A stretch of 64,000 nt of DNA from G963662655 sp963665015 (GTDB taxonomy: Bacteria; Cloacimonadota; Cloacimonadia; Cloacimonadales; JAIOQZ01), in assembly GCA_963665015.2 (NCBI GenBank), contig CAXXSY010000003.1:186001-250000 (forward strand). The letters run 5' to 3'. The translations under genes were made by a program, and so were the position numbers. The notes under the pieces are model-generated. The model made no database searches and was not told the origin of the DNA. It saw only the letters and a program-made list of their open reading frames with translations. This document shows, one piece after another, positions 35,325 through 44,294 of the stretch. How positions within the stretch are numbered: position 1 is the stretch's first letter; the number at the start of each line of letters is the position of its first letter.

Positions 35325-36776
35325 TCAGGTCGCGTATTTCTTGCGGAAGCTGAGGAAGACGGAGAGGTCTTTGATGAACCGGCGCCAGCTATCGGGCGAT
35401 TTCCACAGCATGGTGACATAGTTCCACATCACCTTGTGACGCTGGTAGTATCGACGGTAAAACTCGCGGTGTCGCTCCTCGAGGCGTTCCTTCGTGAAGC
35501 CCTTCGCCACGAACACGAAGTTCAGCGCGTTCATGAGCGACCAGTCCTCGTCGAACTCGCCGAAGTCGTGGATTGTCTGGTAGGCGGGGGATCCCGGGAA
35601 CGGCGTGAACTTGGACAGGTTGAAGTCGTCCAGCGGCAGACTCAGCACGTATCGGATGCTGCGTTCGATGCTCTCTTCCGTCTCGCCGGGCAGACCCAGC
35701 ATGAAGAGCCCTTTGGCGCGGATACCGGCTCGGCGGATCATTTTAACCGCGTTTCGATTCATATCGAGCGCGTCGTCCGGGATCCTGCCGGCGTAGTAGC
35801 GGTGCAGCTTCAGAAGTTCGGGATCGCCGGTCTCGATGCCGAGGCTGATCATCCAGCATCCCGCCTTCTTCATCAGCTTCAGGAGCTCCGGATCGACCTG
35901 TTCCGCGCGCGCGGCGCAGTTGAAGGTCATCTTCAGCCCGGAGGCGATCTTCTTCTCGCAGAATTCCTCGATCCGCTTGCGCTGAAGGGTAAATGTGTCG
36001 TCGTAGATATTCACGTGCCGCATCCCGTAGGTGTCGTGCAGGTGCTTCATCATTCTGAGGATGTAGTCGGCGGAGTTGAAGCGGTAGGAACTCTGGAACA
36101 CCGAGCGGTCGCAGTAGGAGCACCGGAAGGGGCATCCTCGGCTTGTGATGATGGTGGTTCCGGGCGCCTTGGGATAGTTGAAGATGGGCAGCTTGTAAGC
36201 TTCCGGGAAGCCGTGCAGCTTGTGGTAGGCGGGGATGGGCAGCGTGTCGAGGTTCAAGAGGTCTCTGCGGTGCCCGTTGAAAACCGCCTCGTGCCCGTCG
36301 CGCCAGATCAGCCCCTCGATGTGCGAGAGGTCTTCGCTTTTGCACTCGATCAGTTCGAGCAGGGTCTGTTCGCCTTCGCCAACGACGATGTAGTCGATGA
36401 CGTAGAATTCGTTCATGAGTTGCTCTCGCAGGGCGGAGACGTGTACGCCGCCGAAGACGATCTTCGCTTCGGGGAGAATCTCGCGGCAGTGGTTCGCCAG
36501 GCGAATCGCGTCGGGGAAGCTCGATGTGGTGGTGCTGAATCCGATCCACAGCGGCCGGTCGCGCTCGAGCTGCTTGAAAAGTCGTTTGTCGTCGCCGGGG
36601 AAGGCGTAGCAGTCGTAGATTTCGGTTTGCCAGTCGTGCTGCTCCATCCAGGCGGATATGCTGCACAGGCCGAGCGGGGGCATGATGTTCGCGATTCTGG
36701 ACATGTCTGTCTCGCCCGGCATCCAGTTTTCGCCCAGCGGGTGGATCAGGTAGAGTGCTCGTTCATTTATGTTCAT
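35325..36776 (-). CDS. B12-binding radical SAM enzyme 3 of the polyene operon
   Basis: 483 residues. The N-terminal ~190 residues resemble a cobalamin-binding domain (YDCYAFPGDDK, VFGGVHVSAL, YIVVGEGEQTLLELI). The radical SAM domain has SRGCPFRCSYCDRS (CxxxCxxC for the [4Fe-4S] cluster) at ~200, followed by YDDTFT and GIETGDPELL. Such enzymes methylate or rearrange unactivated carbons. The start at 36776 (MNINERALYLI) overlaps the preceding stop as ATGA; a longer upstream frame lies inside the neighbour and is rejected. Third of three consecutive enzymes of this class. Substrate unknown; the operon suggests the aryl head or polyene chain. Confidence 0.85.
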   Translation of the reverse strand: MNINERALYLIHPLGENWMPGETDMSRIANIMPPLGLCSISAWMEQHDWQTEIYDCYAFPGDDKRLFKQLERDRPLWIGFSTTTSSFPDAIRLANHCREILPEAKIVFGGVHVSALREQLMNEFYVIDYIVVGEGEQTLLELIECKSEDLSHIEGLIWRDGHEAVFNGHRRDLLNLDTLPIPAYHKLHGFPEAYKLPIFNYPKAPGTTIITSRGCPFRCSYCDRSVFQSSYRFNSADYILRMMKHLHDTYGMRHVNIYDDTFTLQRKRIEEFCEKKIASGLKMTFNCAARAEQVDPELLKLMKKAGCWMISLGIETGDPELLKLHRYYAGRIPDDALDMNRNAVKMIRRAGIRAKGLFMLGLPGETEESIERSIRYVLSLPLDDFNLSKFTPFPGSPAYQTIHDFGEFDEDWSLMNALNFVFVAKGFTKERLEERHREFYRRYYQRHKVMWNYVTMLWKSPDSWRRFIKDLSVFLSFRKKYAT

Positions 36777-38119
36777 CGTCGGGTCCTCTTGTGTGATAAA
36801 ATCATGTTCCAGACCGGTCCGCGGTAGCCCATGGTGTGAAAGGCCTTGATCATGTCGAGTTGCTCGCCGTCCGGGTAGATGCGGTCTTTCCGCTCCTTGA
36901 ACGCCTTCAGAAGCCGCTGGTGCAGCCATTCACGGTCGATATCCGGCGAGAAATACCAGTAGGGATCGAGGATGTTCTGGTCGGCGGCGATTTCGCCCGA
37001 TTCGGTGAGTGTCTTCCAGATCGGCGTATCGGGGAACACGCGCAAGCCAATGCCCGCGAACACCACGCAATCTTCGAGCATGGCGATGTTCCGGATGCCT
37101 TCTTCGACAGTCTCGCGGGTCTCATCCGGCCCGGCGAAGATGATGAAGTGCGCGTTGGCGATACCGGATTCGGCGAACAAGCGATTCGACTCGACAACCT
37201 GGTCCCACGTAAAATCTTTCTTCATGCCCTCGAGCGTGGTATCGGTCGAGGCGTCCGTGCCCCATTCGACCGCGTGCAGACCGGATTTCCTCAGCAGCTC
37301 GACATCGTCTTTCCGGAAGTCGGCGGGACGGAAAAACGCCATCCAGGGTGTTTGATTATTCCGCCGGACAAGCTCTTCCGCGATGGTGAGGTACTTGCCG
37401 CGCGCGTCGTTGAATACCGAATCGGTGAAGGAGATGTAGTCGGCGTTGTATTTCGATTTCAAGAGGTCGATCTCATCGACCACGTCTTTGGCGGAGCGGA
37501 ATCGATATTGAACGCCCTCCAGTACGGGATACGAGCAATAGACACAGCGGTGCGGACACCCGCGCTTGCTTTGCACGTTGAGCATGCCACCTCTTTGCAG
37601 GTAATAATCCGCCAGCTTCGGATCGCGACGCGACGGGATCAGATCGGAAGGCTCTATATATGCCGTGGCGCGCAGGATGCGGTCTTCGGGGGGATTGCCG
37701 TTTCGGATCGCGTTCGCCAGATCGACGAAGACCTTCTCGCCTTCGCCCACGATGCCGTAGTCGGCGCCGCTCATCTCGAGCATCTCCTTTGGAAAGATGG
37801 AGTAGCCGGAGCCGCCGAGTACGACGGGTTTGTCCGAATGCTGTTTGATGAACTGGACGATCTGCTTGTAGTGCTCGAAATAGGTGTGTCCCTGACAGTA
37901 GTTCACATCATCGACGTTGCGGATGGATAGCCCGATCAGGAGAAAATCGTTCGTCTCGAGCAACTCGGAGATTTCCTTCTGCCAGTCGTCCGAGACCTGA
38001 ATATCTCGTTGAAGCACCTCGAATCCGGCGTCTTCCGCAGTGTGCGCGATCAGCGCCATACCGAGCGGATAGACCGGGTAGGGCTCGGTGGTCGTGTTGC
38101 AGGATAAAAGCAGGATCAT
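36773..38119 (-). CDS. B12-binding radical SAM enzyme 2, lipid-biosynthesis type
   Basis: 448 residues with an N-terminal cobalamin-binding-like domain (IGLSIRNVDDVNY, VVLGGSGYSIFP, YGIVGEGEKVFVDL) and a radical SAM domain with SKRGCPHRCVYCSYP at ~190. It most resembles the subgroup named lipid-biosynthesis B12-binding/radical SAM protein, which is often found beside ketosynthase and ACP genes in FCB and delta-proteobacterial genomes; that assignment is from memory. Overlaps both neighbours by four bases. Role inferred: C-methylation or another radical modification of the acyl product. Confidence 0.85.
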   Translation of the reverse strand: MILLLSCNTTTEPYPVYPLGMALIAHTAEDAGFEVLQRDIQVSDDWQKEISELLETNDFLLIGLSIRNVDDVNYCQGHTYFEHYKQIVQFIKQHSDKPVVLGGSGYSIFPKEMLEMSGADYGIVGEGEKVFVDLANAIRNGNPPEDRILRATAYIEPSDLIPSRRDPKLADYYLQRGGMLNVQSKRGCPHRCVYCSYPVLEGVQYRFRSAKDVVDEIDLLKSKYNADYISFTDSVFNDARGKYLTIAEELVRRNNQTPWMAFFRPADFRKDDVELLRKSGLHAVEWGTDASTDTTLEGMKKDFTWDQVVESNRLFAESGIANAHFIIFAGPDETRETVEEGIRNIAMLEDCVVFAGIGLRVFPDTPIWKTLTESGEIAADQNILDPYWYFSPDIDREWLHQRLLKAFKERKDRIYPDGEQLDMIKAFHTMGYRGPVWNMILSHKRTRR

Positions 38120-39375
38120 GAGCCGGTGCGTCTTCGTCGGCGTCTTCCGGCGAGACTGGGCTGCACGTAGGTTCCGTCGTCCAATTCGCGTTGCACCAGT
38201 TTATGGAAGAGCTTGCCCATCTTGAGTTCCTGCGTCTCGTCCTTGTAGAAGGTCTCCCAGGCATAGTAGTACATGTCCTGGAGTTGGGTAGTGGTCATCT
38301 TCTTGGGCTTGAAGACGACGCGGTCGCAGGTGTAGTCTTCCCAGCCGTTCGAGAGCAGGCGTCCTTCCTTTTCGAGTTGTGACCGGATGGGCGTATGCAT
38401 GAACGGTGTGAGGATGGTGAATTCCGCCGTGTCCATCTCCATTTCGAGCAGGAAATCGACCAGTCGCTTGATGGTATCGACGTCCTGGTCGTCGGTTCCG
38501 AGGATGATGGTTCCCTCGATGCCGATGCCGTGATCCTTGTACATTTTAATTGTCTTGCGGATGAAATCGCTGGTATCGAACACCGCCTGATACACGTACC
38601 ACGCGCCGGCTCGATACGCCAGGTCGAGGATTTCGTCGTCCCGTTCGATGGGGTGGCTGACGAATTTCTTCTTGATGGGGATCATCGCCTTGAAGAGCTC
38701 CTTTTCCCAGTTCGAGTCCTGCGCCAGCGAGTTATCCACGATGAAGAGCCGGTTGTTGTCGATCTCCTGCATCTCCTTGATCACGGTATCGATTGGTCTC
38801 GGTCGGAATTGCCTGCCACCGAGGTAGGGTGTGCAGCAGGGGAAGCAGTTGAACCGGCAGCCGCGTGAGGCGTGGATCAGATCGAGCATCTTTGCGCCGC
38901 GATAGACGTACTTGCTATGGTCGAGGATGTCGCGTTTCGCGGTTCCGATGGATTCGATGGGTGGGAAGTCGAGATGATAGTCGTAAACCGGCTTCAGTTC
39001 GCCTTTTCTGAGGTCGTCGAAGACTTGCCCGAGGCGTCCTTCCACCTCGCCCAGAAAGATGGAATCGACGTGCTGCCGGAGTTCTTCCGAATGCAGGTTC
39101 GCCGAGATTCCACCCGCCATGACAGGGATGCCGCGATCGCGGTAGTGCCTGGCGATCTCGAACGCCCTGGGCAGTTGCGCCGTGAGCATGACGGAGATTC
39201 CCACGAAGTCGGGGTTGTCATCCAGATTCAGTTCCTGAACGTTGTCGTCGATGAACTCGATTTCCACGTCGTCCGGAACTGCCGCAGACATCACCACGGG
39301 TCCGTGCGGTGGCAGGAAGAACGGTGTCTGCATCTCGAGCTTGCGCCATTTGGGGTATATCAGTTTAAATTTCAT
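38116..39375 (-). CDS. B12-binding radical SAM enzyme 1 of the polyene operon
   Basis: 419 residues. The N-terminal domain is cobalamin-binding-like (VGISVMLTAQLPRAFEIA, VMAGGISANLHSEEL, SIFLGEVEGRL). The cluster motif is SRGCRFNCFPCCTPY (CxxxCxxC) at ~170, followed by a TIM-barrel half with FIVDNSLAQD and EGTIILGTDDQD. The C-terminal tail is very basic (GRRRRRRTGS). It overlaps the fused ketosynthase gene by 11 bases and the next enzyme by four. With the two enzymes downstream it forms an unbroken three-gene block. Confidence 0.85.
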   Translation of the reverse strand: MKFKLIYPKWRKLEMQTPFFLPPHGPVVMSAAVPDDVEIEFIDDNVQELNLDDNPDFVGISVMLTAQLPRAFEIARHYRDRGIPVMAGGISANLHSEELRQHVDSIFLGEVEGRLGQVFDDLRKGELKPVYDYHLDFPPIESIGTAKRDILDHSKYVYRGAKMLDLIHASRGCRFNCFPCCTPYLGGRQFRPRPIDTVIKEMQEIDNNRLFIVDNSLAQDSNWEKELFKAMIPIKKKFVSHPIERDDEILDLAYRAGAWYVYQAVFDTSDFIRKTIKMYKDHGIGIEGTIILGTDDQDVDTIKRLVDFLLEMEMDTAEFTILTPFMHTPIRSQLEKEGRLLSNGWEDYTCDRVVFKPKKMTTTQLQDMYYYAWETFYKDETQELKMGKLFHKLVQRELDDGTYVQPSLAGRRRRRRTGS

Positions 39376-41353
39376 TGTTATAGCCTTTTTTGTTTATGTG
39401 GTCGCGAACCAGCTCCTTCAAGCTGTCGATTGTCTTGCCTTCAGGATCGGTCAGCGCCCCATTCGTGTATTGGTAGTCGTATAATTCATTGTCGTTTGCT
39501 CGTCGTACCACCACGAACAGCGCGCCGTTCTGGTCGCCCATGGGGTCGCTGTCCAGCCAGCCGATGACCATCGTGTCGGTCAAACCCGCCATCATGGCAT
39601 CAAGCGCGGGCAGGAAGCACCCTCCCACGGTGAAGGTGGGACCCATCAGCTTGTAATAGGCGGCACATTCGCCGATGACCACGTTGGGAAGCGTGTACGA
39701 AAACAGGTTCGGGCTGGACGCGATGCCGCCGTCCGAGAGCGTTGTTTCGTAATATTTCAGATCGGTAGCAAAGCTTTCCCATTTCGTGGAGAGTATCACT
39801 CCGATGTTTCGTTTGTCTTCGTAGGTGTCGAGTCCCGCATCCTTCAACGCCAGCGCCATGGCGGCGAGCCCGGTTTTGGTGTAGCGATCGAACCTTCCGT
39901 AGCGTGCCAGCGGCGGATTGAAGAGTCCGCGAGCAGGTGGCATTTCCGGATCGCCGGGCTGGTATTCGAAGCTGTCGGCATCGTTCAGTTGCGCGAACCC
40001 GGAATGGTTGATCCAGCTTCCGCCGAGAACCTTTAACCCCCGTCCGTTCTCACTGTAGCGCTCGGTCTGTGTGGAAATACTTGAAGAAGAGAGATGCCAA
40101 GCTGGAGCTTGGCGGTCCAGCTCGCTTCTCCCTCGCCCGCTTGTGGGAGAGGGCTGGGGTGAGGGCTCCAAACATTCAGTTCCACTTCGTTCCTCTGGTA
40201 TTTGCGAGCAAATACTACGAGACCTCGCAGGCTCGGACATTCGGAAGTTAGGTTGGGGTGAGGGCTTTAATATCACAGCGGCGTTCACGCCACCGAAGCC
40301 GGAATTGGTGGTCAGGATATTGTTGCCGGAAAACATCTGCGATTGGCTCGATACGCGTCCGATGGCTCTCTCTTCCGGATTGCTCATGCCGTTGGTGGGT
40401 GGGATCGTGTTGGTGTGTAAAATCTTATCGCACAGCGCGAGCTCGATGGCTCCGGCGGCTCCCAGCGTGTGTCCGATGGAGCCCTTGACGCCGAATACGG
40501 CGAACCTCTTCTCACCGAAGATGGTTTCGATGGCGGTCAGCTCCATGGCGTCGTTATAGACGGTGCCGGTGCCGTGTGCGCAGAAGGCTTCGATTTCGTC
40601 CGGTTCGATGCCGGAAATCGTCATTGCCTGCCGGATCGACGCGATCAGACCGCATCCGTCTCGGGCGGGACCGGTGATGTGGTTGGCGTCGTTGGCGATA
40701 CCCCATCCGGTGATGGTGGATTGCACGGGAAACTCGCTTCCGTCGGTGATCCAGATGGCTGCCGCGCCGTCTCCGAGGCAGAGTCCGTCTCGGCTATCGT
40801 CGAACGGTCTGCAATCGGTTCCCGAAAGCGCCCTGAGTGCCGAAAAACCGGTATGGGTGAATCGACTGGCGATGTCGGCGGCGACCACCAGCACGCTTTG
40901 TTCATGCCCGAACGCGACCTTCTGCGCTGCCAGCGCGATGGCGACCGTCGATGCGGCGCAGGCGGCGTTGCAACAGAGCGTTCCGCCATGGATGCCCAGT
41001 TCGGATCGTACGAACGCGATGAAATGCTCGGGAAGATAGGGCAATTCAGGATTCTGTCCGGCTTCTATGTACTCGATGTCGTTTTTGACGCCGGCCCAGA
41101 TCAAAAATGTGTCTTCTGGCAGCTTCGGCAGGTCTCCGATCACCTCGCGGGTCAGATCCATCATTACCGATTTCGGGTTGCGCTCGCGGATGTGTTTGGC
41201 CACGGACGCCTTGTGAAAAAGCAGTCGATCGGTGTCGAAGTGCTCGATCGTGTCAATGGCGATCCTGCCGGAATTGAGCGCATCGAGATTGGCTTCGACG
41301 CCGGTTCCGAGCCCGGTCACGATGTTGGCGGCGCTGATAAAGACCGGCTTCAC
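39365..41353 (-). CDS. Fused ketosynthase and chain-length-factor-like protein
   Basis: 662 residues. Residues 1-365 are a full ketosynthase with the catalytic Cys132 (NAACAAS), His260 (CAHGTGT), Lys290 and His295 (GSIGHTLGAAG). Residues ~440-662 match the short ketosynthase-like N-terminal family (Ketoacyl-synt_2 type), with VGGCFLPALDA at the position of the Cys motif and no His residues; such partners act as chain-length factors (ApeC type) in aryl polyene systems. The ~75-residue linker (366-440) is not protein-like: its DNA consists of three repeat elements. The two halves are separate genes elsewhere. The fused subunits would condense malonyl units onto the growing polyene. Confidence 0.85.
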   Translation of the reverse strand: MKPVFISAANIVTGLGTGVEANLDALNSGRIAIDTIEHFDTDRLLFHKASVAKHIRERNPKSVMMDLTREVIGDLPKLPEDTFLIWAGVKNDIEYIEAGQNPELPYLPEHFIAFVRSELGIHGGTLCCNAACAASTVAIALAAQKVAFGHEQSVLVVAADIASRFTHTGFSALRALSGTDCRPFDDSRDGLCLGDGAAAIWITDGSEFPVQSTITGWGIANDANHITGPARDGCGLIASIRQAMTISGIEPDEIEAFCAHGTGTVYNDAMELTAIETIFGEKRFAVFGVKGSIGHTLGAAGAIELALCDKILHTNTIPPTNGMSNPEERAIGRVSSQSQMFSGNNILTTNSGFGGVNAAVILKPSPQPNFRMSEPARSRSICSQIPEERSGTECLEPSPQPSPTSGRGRSELDRQAPAWHLSSSSISTQTERYSENGRGLKVLGGSWINHSGFAQLNDADSFEYQPGDPEMPPARGLFNPPLARYGRFDRYTKTGLAAMALALKDAGLDTYEDKRNIGVILSTKWESFATDLKYYETTLSDGGIASSPNLFSYTLPNVVIGECAAYYKLMGPTFTVGGCFLPALDAMMAGLTDTMVIGWLDSDPMGDQNGALFVVVRRANDNELYDYQYTNGALTDPEGKTIDSLKELVRDHINKKGYNNEI
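40095..40266. repeat. Nest of three repeat families forming the KS/CLF linker
   Basis: In order on the plus strand: the GCCAAGCTGGAGCTTGGC palindrome (40096-40113), a GGGAGAGGG-type unit (40121-40166), then an ACATTC-box element (boxes at 40172-40179 and 40237-40248) containing the hairpin GTATTTGCGAGCAAATAC. The last element is bracketed by the direct repeats GGCTGGGGTGAGGGCT (40152-40167) and GGTTGGGGTGAGGGCT (40251-40266), as if it had inserted into the tail of the second. Confidence 0.8.
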
Positions 41354-41823
41354 GAGAACTTCCCTTCCTGCCAGTCGCGCAAAAAATCCTCGATGTAATC
41401 GGGACGCACCAGCATCACGTTGCGCTGAAGGTCGGTGAAGAGCTGCACCGTATAGCCGGTGGCGATGGGGATGTTATCGCCCTTCACGATCTCGTAGCTG
41501 AAGTTCATGCGAACCGCCTGTGTCCAGTGCAGCCGCGCGCGAATCAGGAATTCCTCGCCGAACTGCAAGGGATTGTGGTTGTCGATATGCATCTGGACGA
41601 TGGGTGCCAGGAATCCGGCTTCGTACATGTCCATGTAGCCCATTCGATACTTCCCTCCGAACGCGGCCCGACCGTCTTCGAGGAAACTCGGAAAGCGTCC
41701 GTGCCAAACGATGGTCAGGGGATCGACCTCCTCGAACCGTACCACGCGCGTGCATTCGGCGATCAGCGGTTCGGGAGCGCCCGGCTCTTCGATAAAATAC
41801 TTTTTCTTGCTTCTGCGACTCAT
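41350..41823 (-). CDS. Hot-dog fold acyl thioesterase (4HBT type)
   Basis: 157 residues, a single hot-dog domain of the 4-hydroxybenzoyl-CoA thioesterase superfamily. The signature region VVRFEEVDPLTIVWHGRF places an acidic residue and histidine where the family has its catalytic Asp and the HGxY motif. It overlaps the ketosynthase gene by four bases. In aryl polyene clusters an equivalent enzyme (ApeK-like) is thought to release or proofread acyl-ACP intermediates. Confidence 0.8.
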   Translation of the reverse strand: MSRRSKKKYFIEEPGAPEPLIAECTRVVRFEEVDPLTIVWHGRFPSFLEDGRAAFGGKYRMGYMDMYEAGFLAPIVQMHIDNHNPLQFGEEFLIRARLHWTQAVRMNFSYEIVKGDNIPIATGYTVQLFTDLQRNVMLVRPDYIEDFLRDWQEGKFS

Positions 41824-41844
41824 AATGTGCTCTCTTGGAATATG

Positions 41845-42714
41845 TTACGCCAGTGTAAGCGAGAACCTGACTTTCAATTCGTTGCCGCCGTAAATCAGCA
41901 CCACGGCTGTGATCTCACCTTCGCTATAGCTCAGGGCGATGTCGTAATCGATTTCGTCCCCTGGGAAGACCAGCTTCGCGAACTTGGCGTTCTCGATTTT
42001 GCGAATACGGTAGAGGTGGTTCTGTTGATGGGAGACGACGGTCTCGACCGATTGCAGGAGCATGATTCCCGGCAATACGGGGAAATTGTCGAAGTGACCG
42101 TTGAACCCGGAGAAATCCGGCCGATAGCAAAGCCTGGCACGGATGTGGTCGTCCTCGTTCTTGATCGATATGACGCTCGCAAGTATCTCGTGCTCGATCG
42201 GCGCCAGATCATGCAACACGGGATAGAAACCCGCAATGTCAACGTCCTGGCGGTCGATCTGAAGCTCTGCTGACTGTGGTGCCTGTTCCCAGGTCTTCAG
42301 GAGTCCGCCGGCGAACTGCGCCTGATTCGAAAACATGGATACCCGGCTCAAGCTGAATGGCCCGATTGCGCTCTCCTGATGCAGCTCGACGGATATCTCA
42401 TCTTCCGCCGGCGGCAGTTCTTCGATGACGATATCCTGCAATCCGACCAGCAGCCCCGACATGGGCCCCTGATTGTCTTCCAGGATCGAAATATAGCCGG
42501 CAAAGCATGCGGTCGCCTGCGCGGCGAGTTCCACCAGCGCCGCGGGCAGGATGCGACCCGACGGTGTGATGAACATCGTTTTGCCGGACATGTCCGCGCT
42601 GGCGCAGGCCTCGTCCTCCGAGACCCGCAAGAGACGGTCAATCAACTTCATCTTTCCGCGCTGCGGTATCAACTGAAGCGCGTCAACGGGAAATTCGACC
42701 GGATACATGATCAT
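41845..42714 (-). CDS. Double hot-dog dehydratase, ApeP-like fused to ApeI-like
   Basis: 289 residues in two halves. The N-terminal half (~1-140: LIPQRGKMKLIDRLL, ALVELAAQATACFAGY) resembles the ApeP-type 3-hydroxyacyl-ACP dehydratase subunit. The C-terminal half (~170-289: FSGFNGHFDNFPVLPGIMLL) has the FabZ-like GHF...LPG active-site motif of ApeI-type subunits. In known aryl polyene systems these are separate proteins that form a heterodimer, so this gene is a natural fusion. The N-terminal half has Gln where such dehydratases usually have PHR, suggesting one working active site per chain. Starts in a four-base overlap with the ammonia-lyase stop. Role: forming each trans double bond of the polyene. 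Confidence 0.8.
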   Translation of the reverse strand: MIMYPVEFPVDALQLIPQRGKMKLIDRLLRVSEDEACASADMSGKTMFITPSGRILPAALVELAAQATACFAGYISILEDNQGPMSGLLVGLQDIVIEELPPAEDEISVELHQESAIGPFSLSRVSMFSNQAQFAGGLLKTWEQAPQSAELQIDRQDVDIAGFYPVLHDLAPIEHEILASVISIKNEDDHIRARLCYRPDFSGFNGHFDNFPVLPGIMLLQSVETVVSHQQNHLYRIRKIENAKFAKLVFPGDEIDYDIALSYSEGEITAVVLIYGGNELKVRFSLTLA

Positions 42715-44294
42715 TCCTTTTCGTTCAGGGTTTTACTCAGATCGATTTGGGTGAAGATCGTGTGCTTGAAATTCGAAAGATCATCGTGGAAAATGCGCGT
42801 GTTGTCATAGACCTTGAAGTTTTCGTGCAGTTCGCGGTAGATTTTCGCGGTTTTGCCGCCCAGCTTGTCGGCGTTGCGGAAGGAGAGCGCTTGCATATCC
42901 GCCAGCGTTTCCATGGTCAGGACGTAGGATGCGTTTTGCAGCATGCGGTAAGTCCTTCTCGCGGATACGGTTCCCATGCTGACGACGTCCTGGTTGGAGG
43001 CGTTGCAGGAGATGGTGTTGGTGCTCATCGGCGCCGCCATCTGACGGTTTTCCGCAGTGGTCGAAGTGGAGAGGTATTGCGCGCCCATGAAGCCCATGGT
43101 CAGCCCCACCGTGCCCGGGATGAGGTGCTCGGGCAGTCCTTCGTTGAGGTTGCGGTCGAGCAGCTTGTTCAGCCTTCGCTCGGAGAGGTTGCACATCGTC
43201 GAAACCGCGATGGCGAGCATGTCCATGGCAAAGCTGATGCTCTGGCCGTGGAAGTTCCCGCCGTGGATGATCTTGCGCTTCTCGGGGATGATGATGGGGT
43301 TGTCGTTGGACGAATTCGCCTCGCGCATCACGGTGGCGGACGCGAACTCGATCGCCTCCTGCACCGGCGCTAGAATCTGCGGCGTGCAGCGGATGGAATA
43401 GACGTCCTGCACGTTGATATCGGTCTCGAAGACTTGCTCGTCGCCCTTCTGCTTGCTGCGGATGATCTCGTGCATGTTCTCGCGAAGGGTGATGTTGCCG
43501 GAGCCCTTGTAGAGGCAGCGGATGCGGTCCGCGACCCAGACCTGTCCCGGATGCGGCTTGACCGCGTGCAGGTGCCGGTCGAAGGCGTCGTCGATACCGC
43601 CGAAAATCTCGATGGCGAACGCCGCGTTCAGGCAGGCGATGTCGAGCGATTTCACGGCGTCGTGGATGGCGAAAGCGGCGATGGCGGTCATGGCGGCGGT
43701 GCCGTTGATCAGCGCCAGACCTTCCTTGTAGCTTAGCTTCAAGGATTGGAGTTCGCATTTTTGCAGCGCTTGTTCCGCAGGTACGACCTCTCCCTCGTAC
43801 CACACGTTGCCCTCGCCGATGATGGCAAGAGACATGTGCGCGAGGTGCACCAGGTCGCCCGAAGCGCCGACGCTGCCGCACTCCGGAATCCAGGGTGCGA
43901 TGCCGCTGTTGATCATGTTCTTGAGCAGTTCGAGCAGCTCGATACGCACGCCGGCATAGCCCTTGACCAGCGTGTTGAGCCGAACCGCGAACACGGCGCG
44001 CGCGATCTCCGGCTTCAGCGGTTCGCCCAGTCCGGCGGCATGGCTGCGGATAAGGTTGGTTTGCAGCGTTTCGATGTGGTTGTGGTCGATGATCTTGTTG
44101 CACATCGGACCGAAGCTCGTGTTCACGCCGTAGATAACGCGCTGCTTGGAAATCTCTTCTTCGAGGAATGTTCTCGACGCCTCGCAACGTTTCAGCGCAC
44201 GTGTTTCCATCTCGACTTTCTTCTCGCCGCGGCCGATTGAGACTATCTCTTCTATGCTCAAATCGTAACCTGTTAATACGATCGTATCACGCAT
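42711..44294 (-). CDS. Aromatic amino acid ammonia-lyase (HAL/PAL/TAL family), starter-unit enzyme
   Basis: 527 residues from ATG 44294, which has AGGAG six bases upstream; ATGs further upstream lack a site. The MIO prosthetic group forms from Ala-Ser-Gly (residues 144-146, in GASGDLVHLAHM), and the catalytic Tyr lies in YGVNTSFGP. The selectivity pair is Ser-His (IRSHAAG), shared by histidine lyases and some flexirubin-cluster tyrosine lyases. The STTAEN and NQDVVSMG segments differ from the canonical SENK and QEDHVSMG of histidine lyases, favouring tyrosine or phenylalanine. It would supply 4-coumarate or cinnamate to the adjacent ligase. Compare the true histidine-lyase type at 52757. Confidence 0.88.
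   Translation of the reverse strand: MRDTIVLTGYDLSIEEIVSIGRGEKKVEMETRALKRCEASRTFLEEEISKQRVIYGVNTSFGPMCNKIIDHNHIETLQTNLIRSHAAGLGEPLKPEIARAVFAVRLNTLVKGYAGVRIELLELLKNMINSGIAPWIPECGSVGASGDLVHLAHMSLAIIGEGNVWYEGEVVPAEQALQKCELQSLKLSYKEGLALINGTAAMTAIAAFAIHDAVKSLDIACLNAAFAIEIFGGIDDAFDRHLHAVKPHPGQVWVADRIRCLYKGSGNITLRENMHEIIRSKQKGDEQVFETDINVQDVYSIRCTPQILAPVQEAIEFASATVMREANSSNDNPIIIPEKRKIIHGGNFHGQSISFAMDMLAIAVSTMCNLSERRLNKLLDRNLNEGLPEHLIPGTVGLTMGFMGAQYLSTSTTAENRQMAAPMSTNTISCNASNQDVVSMGTVSARRTYRMLQNASYVLTMETLADMQALSFRNADKLGGKTAKIYRELHENFKVYDNTRIFHDDLSNFKHTIFTQIDLSKTLNEKE

Noticed and set aside
35304..36827. 507-codon plus-strand frame over radical SAM enzyme 3
   Set aside because: Antisense to a protein with a CxxxCxxC motif and coupled start; no family signal.
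42805..44187. 460-codon minus-strand frame within the ammonia-lyase gene
   Set aside because: An alternate reading frame of the same strand, Arg/His-rich; the ammonia-lyase frame has the MIO motif and a ribosome site.
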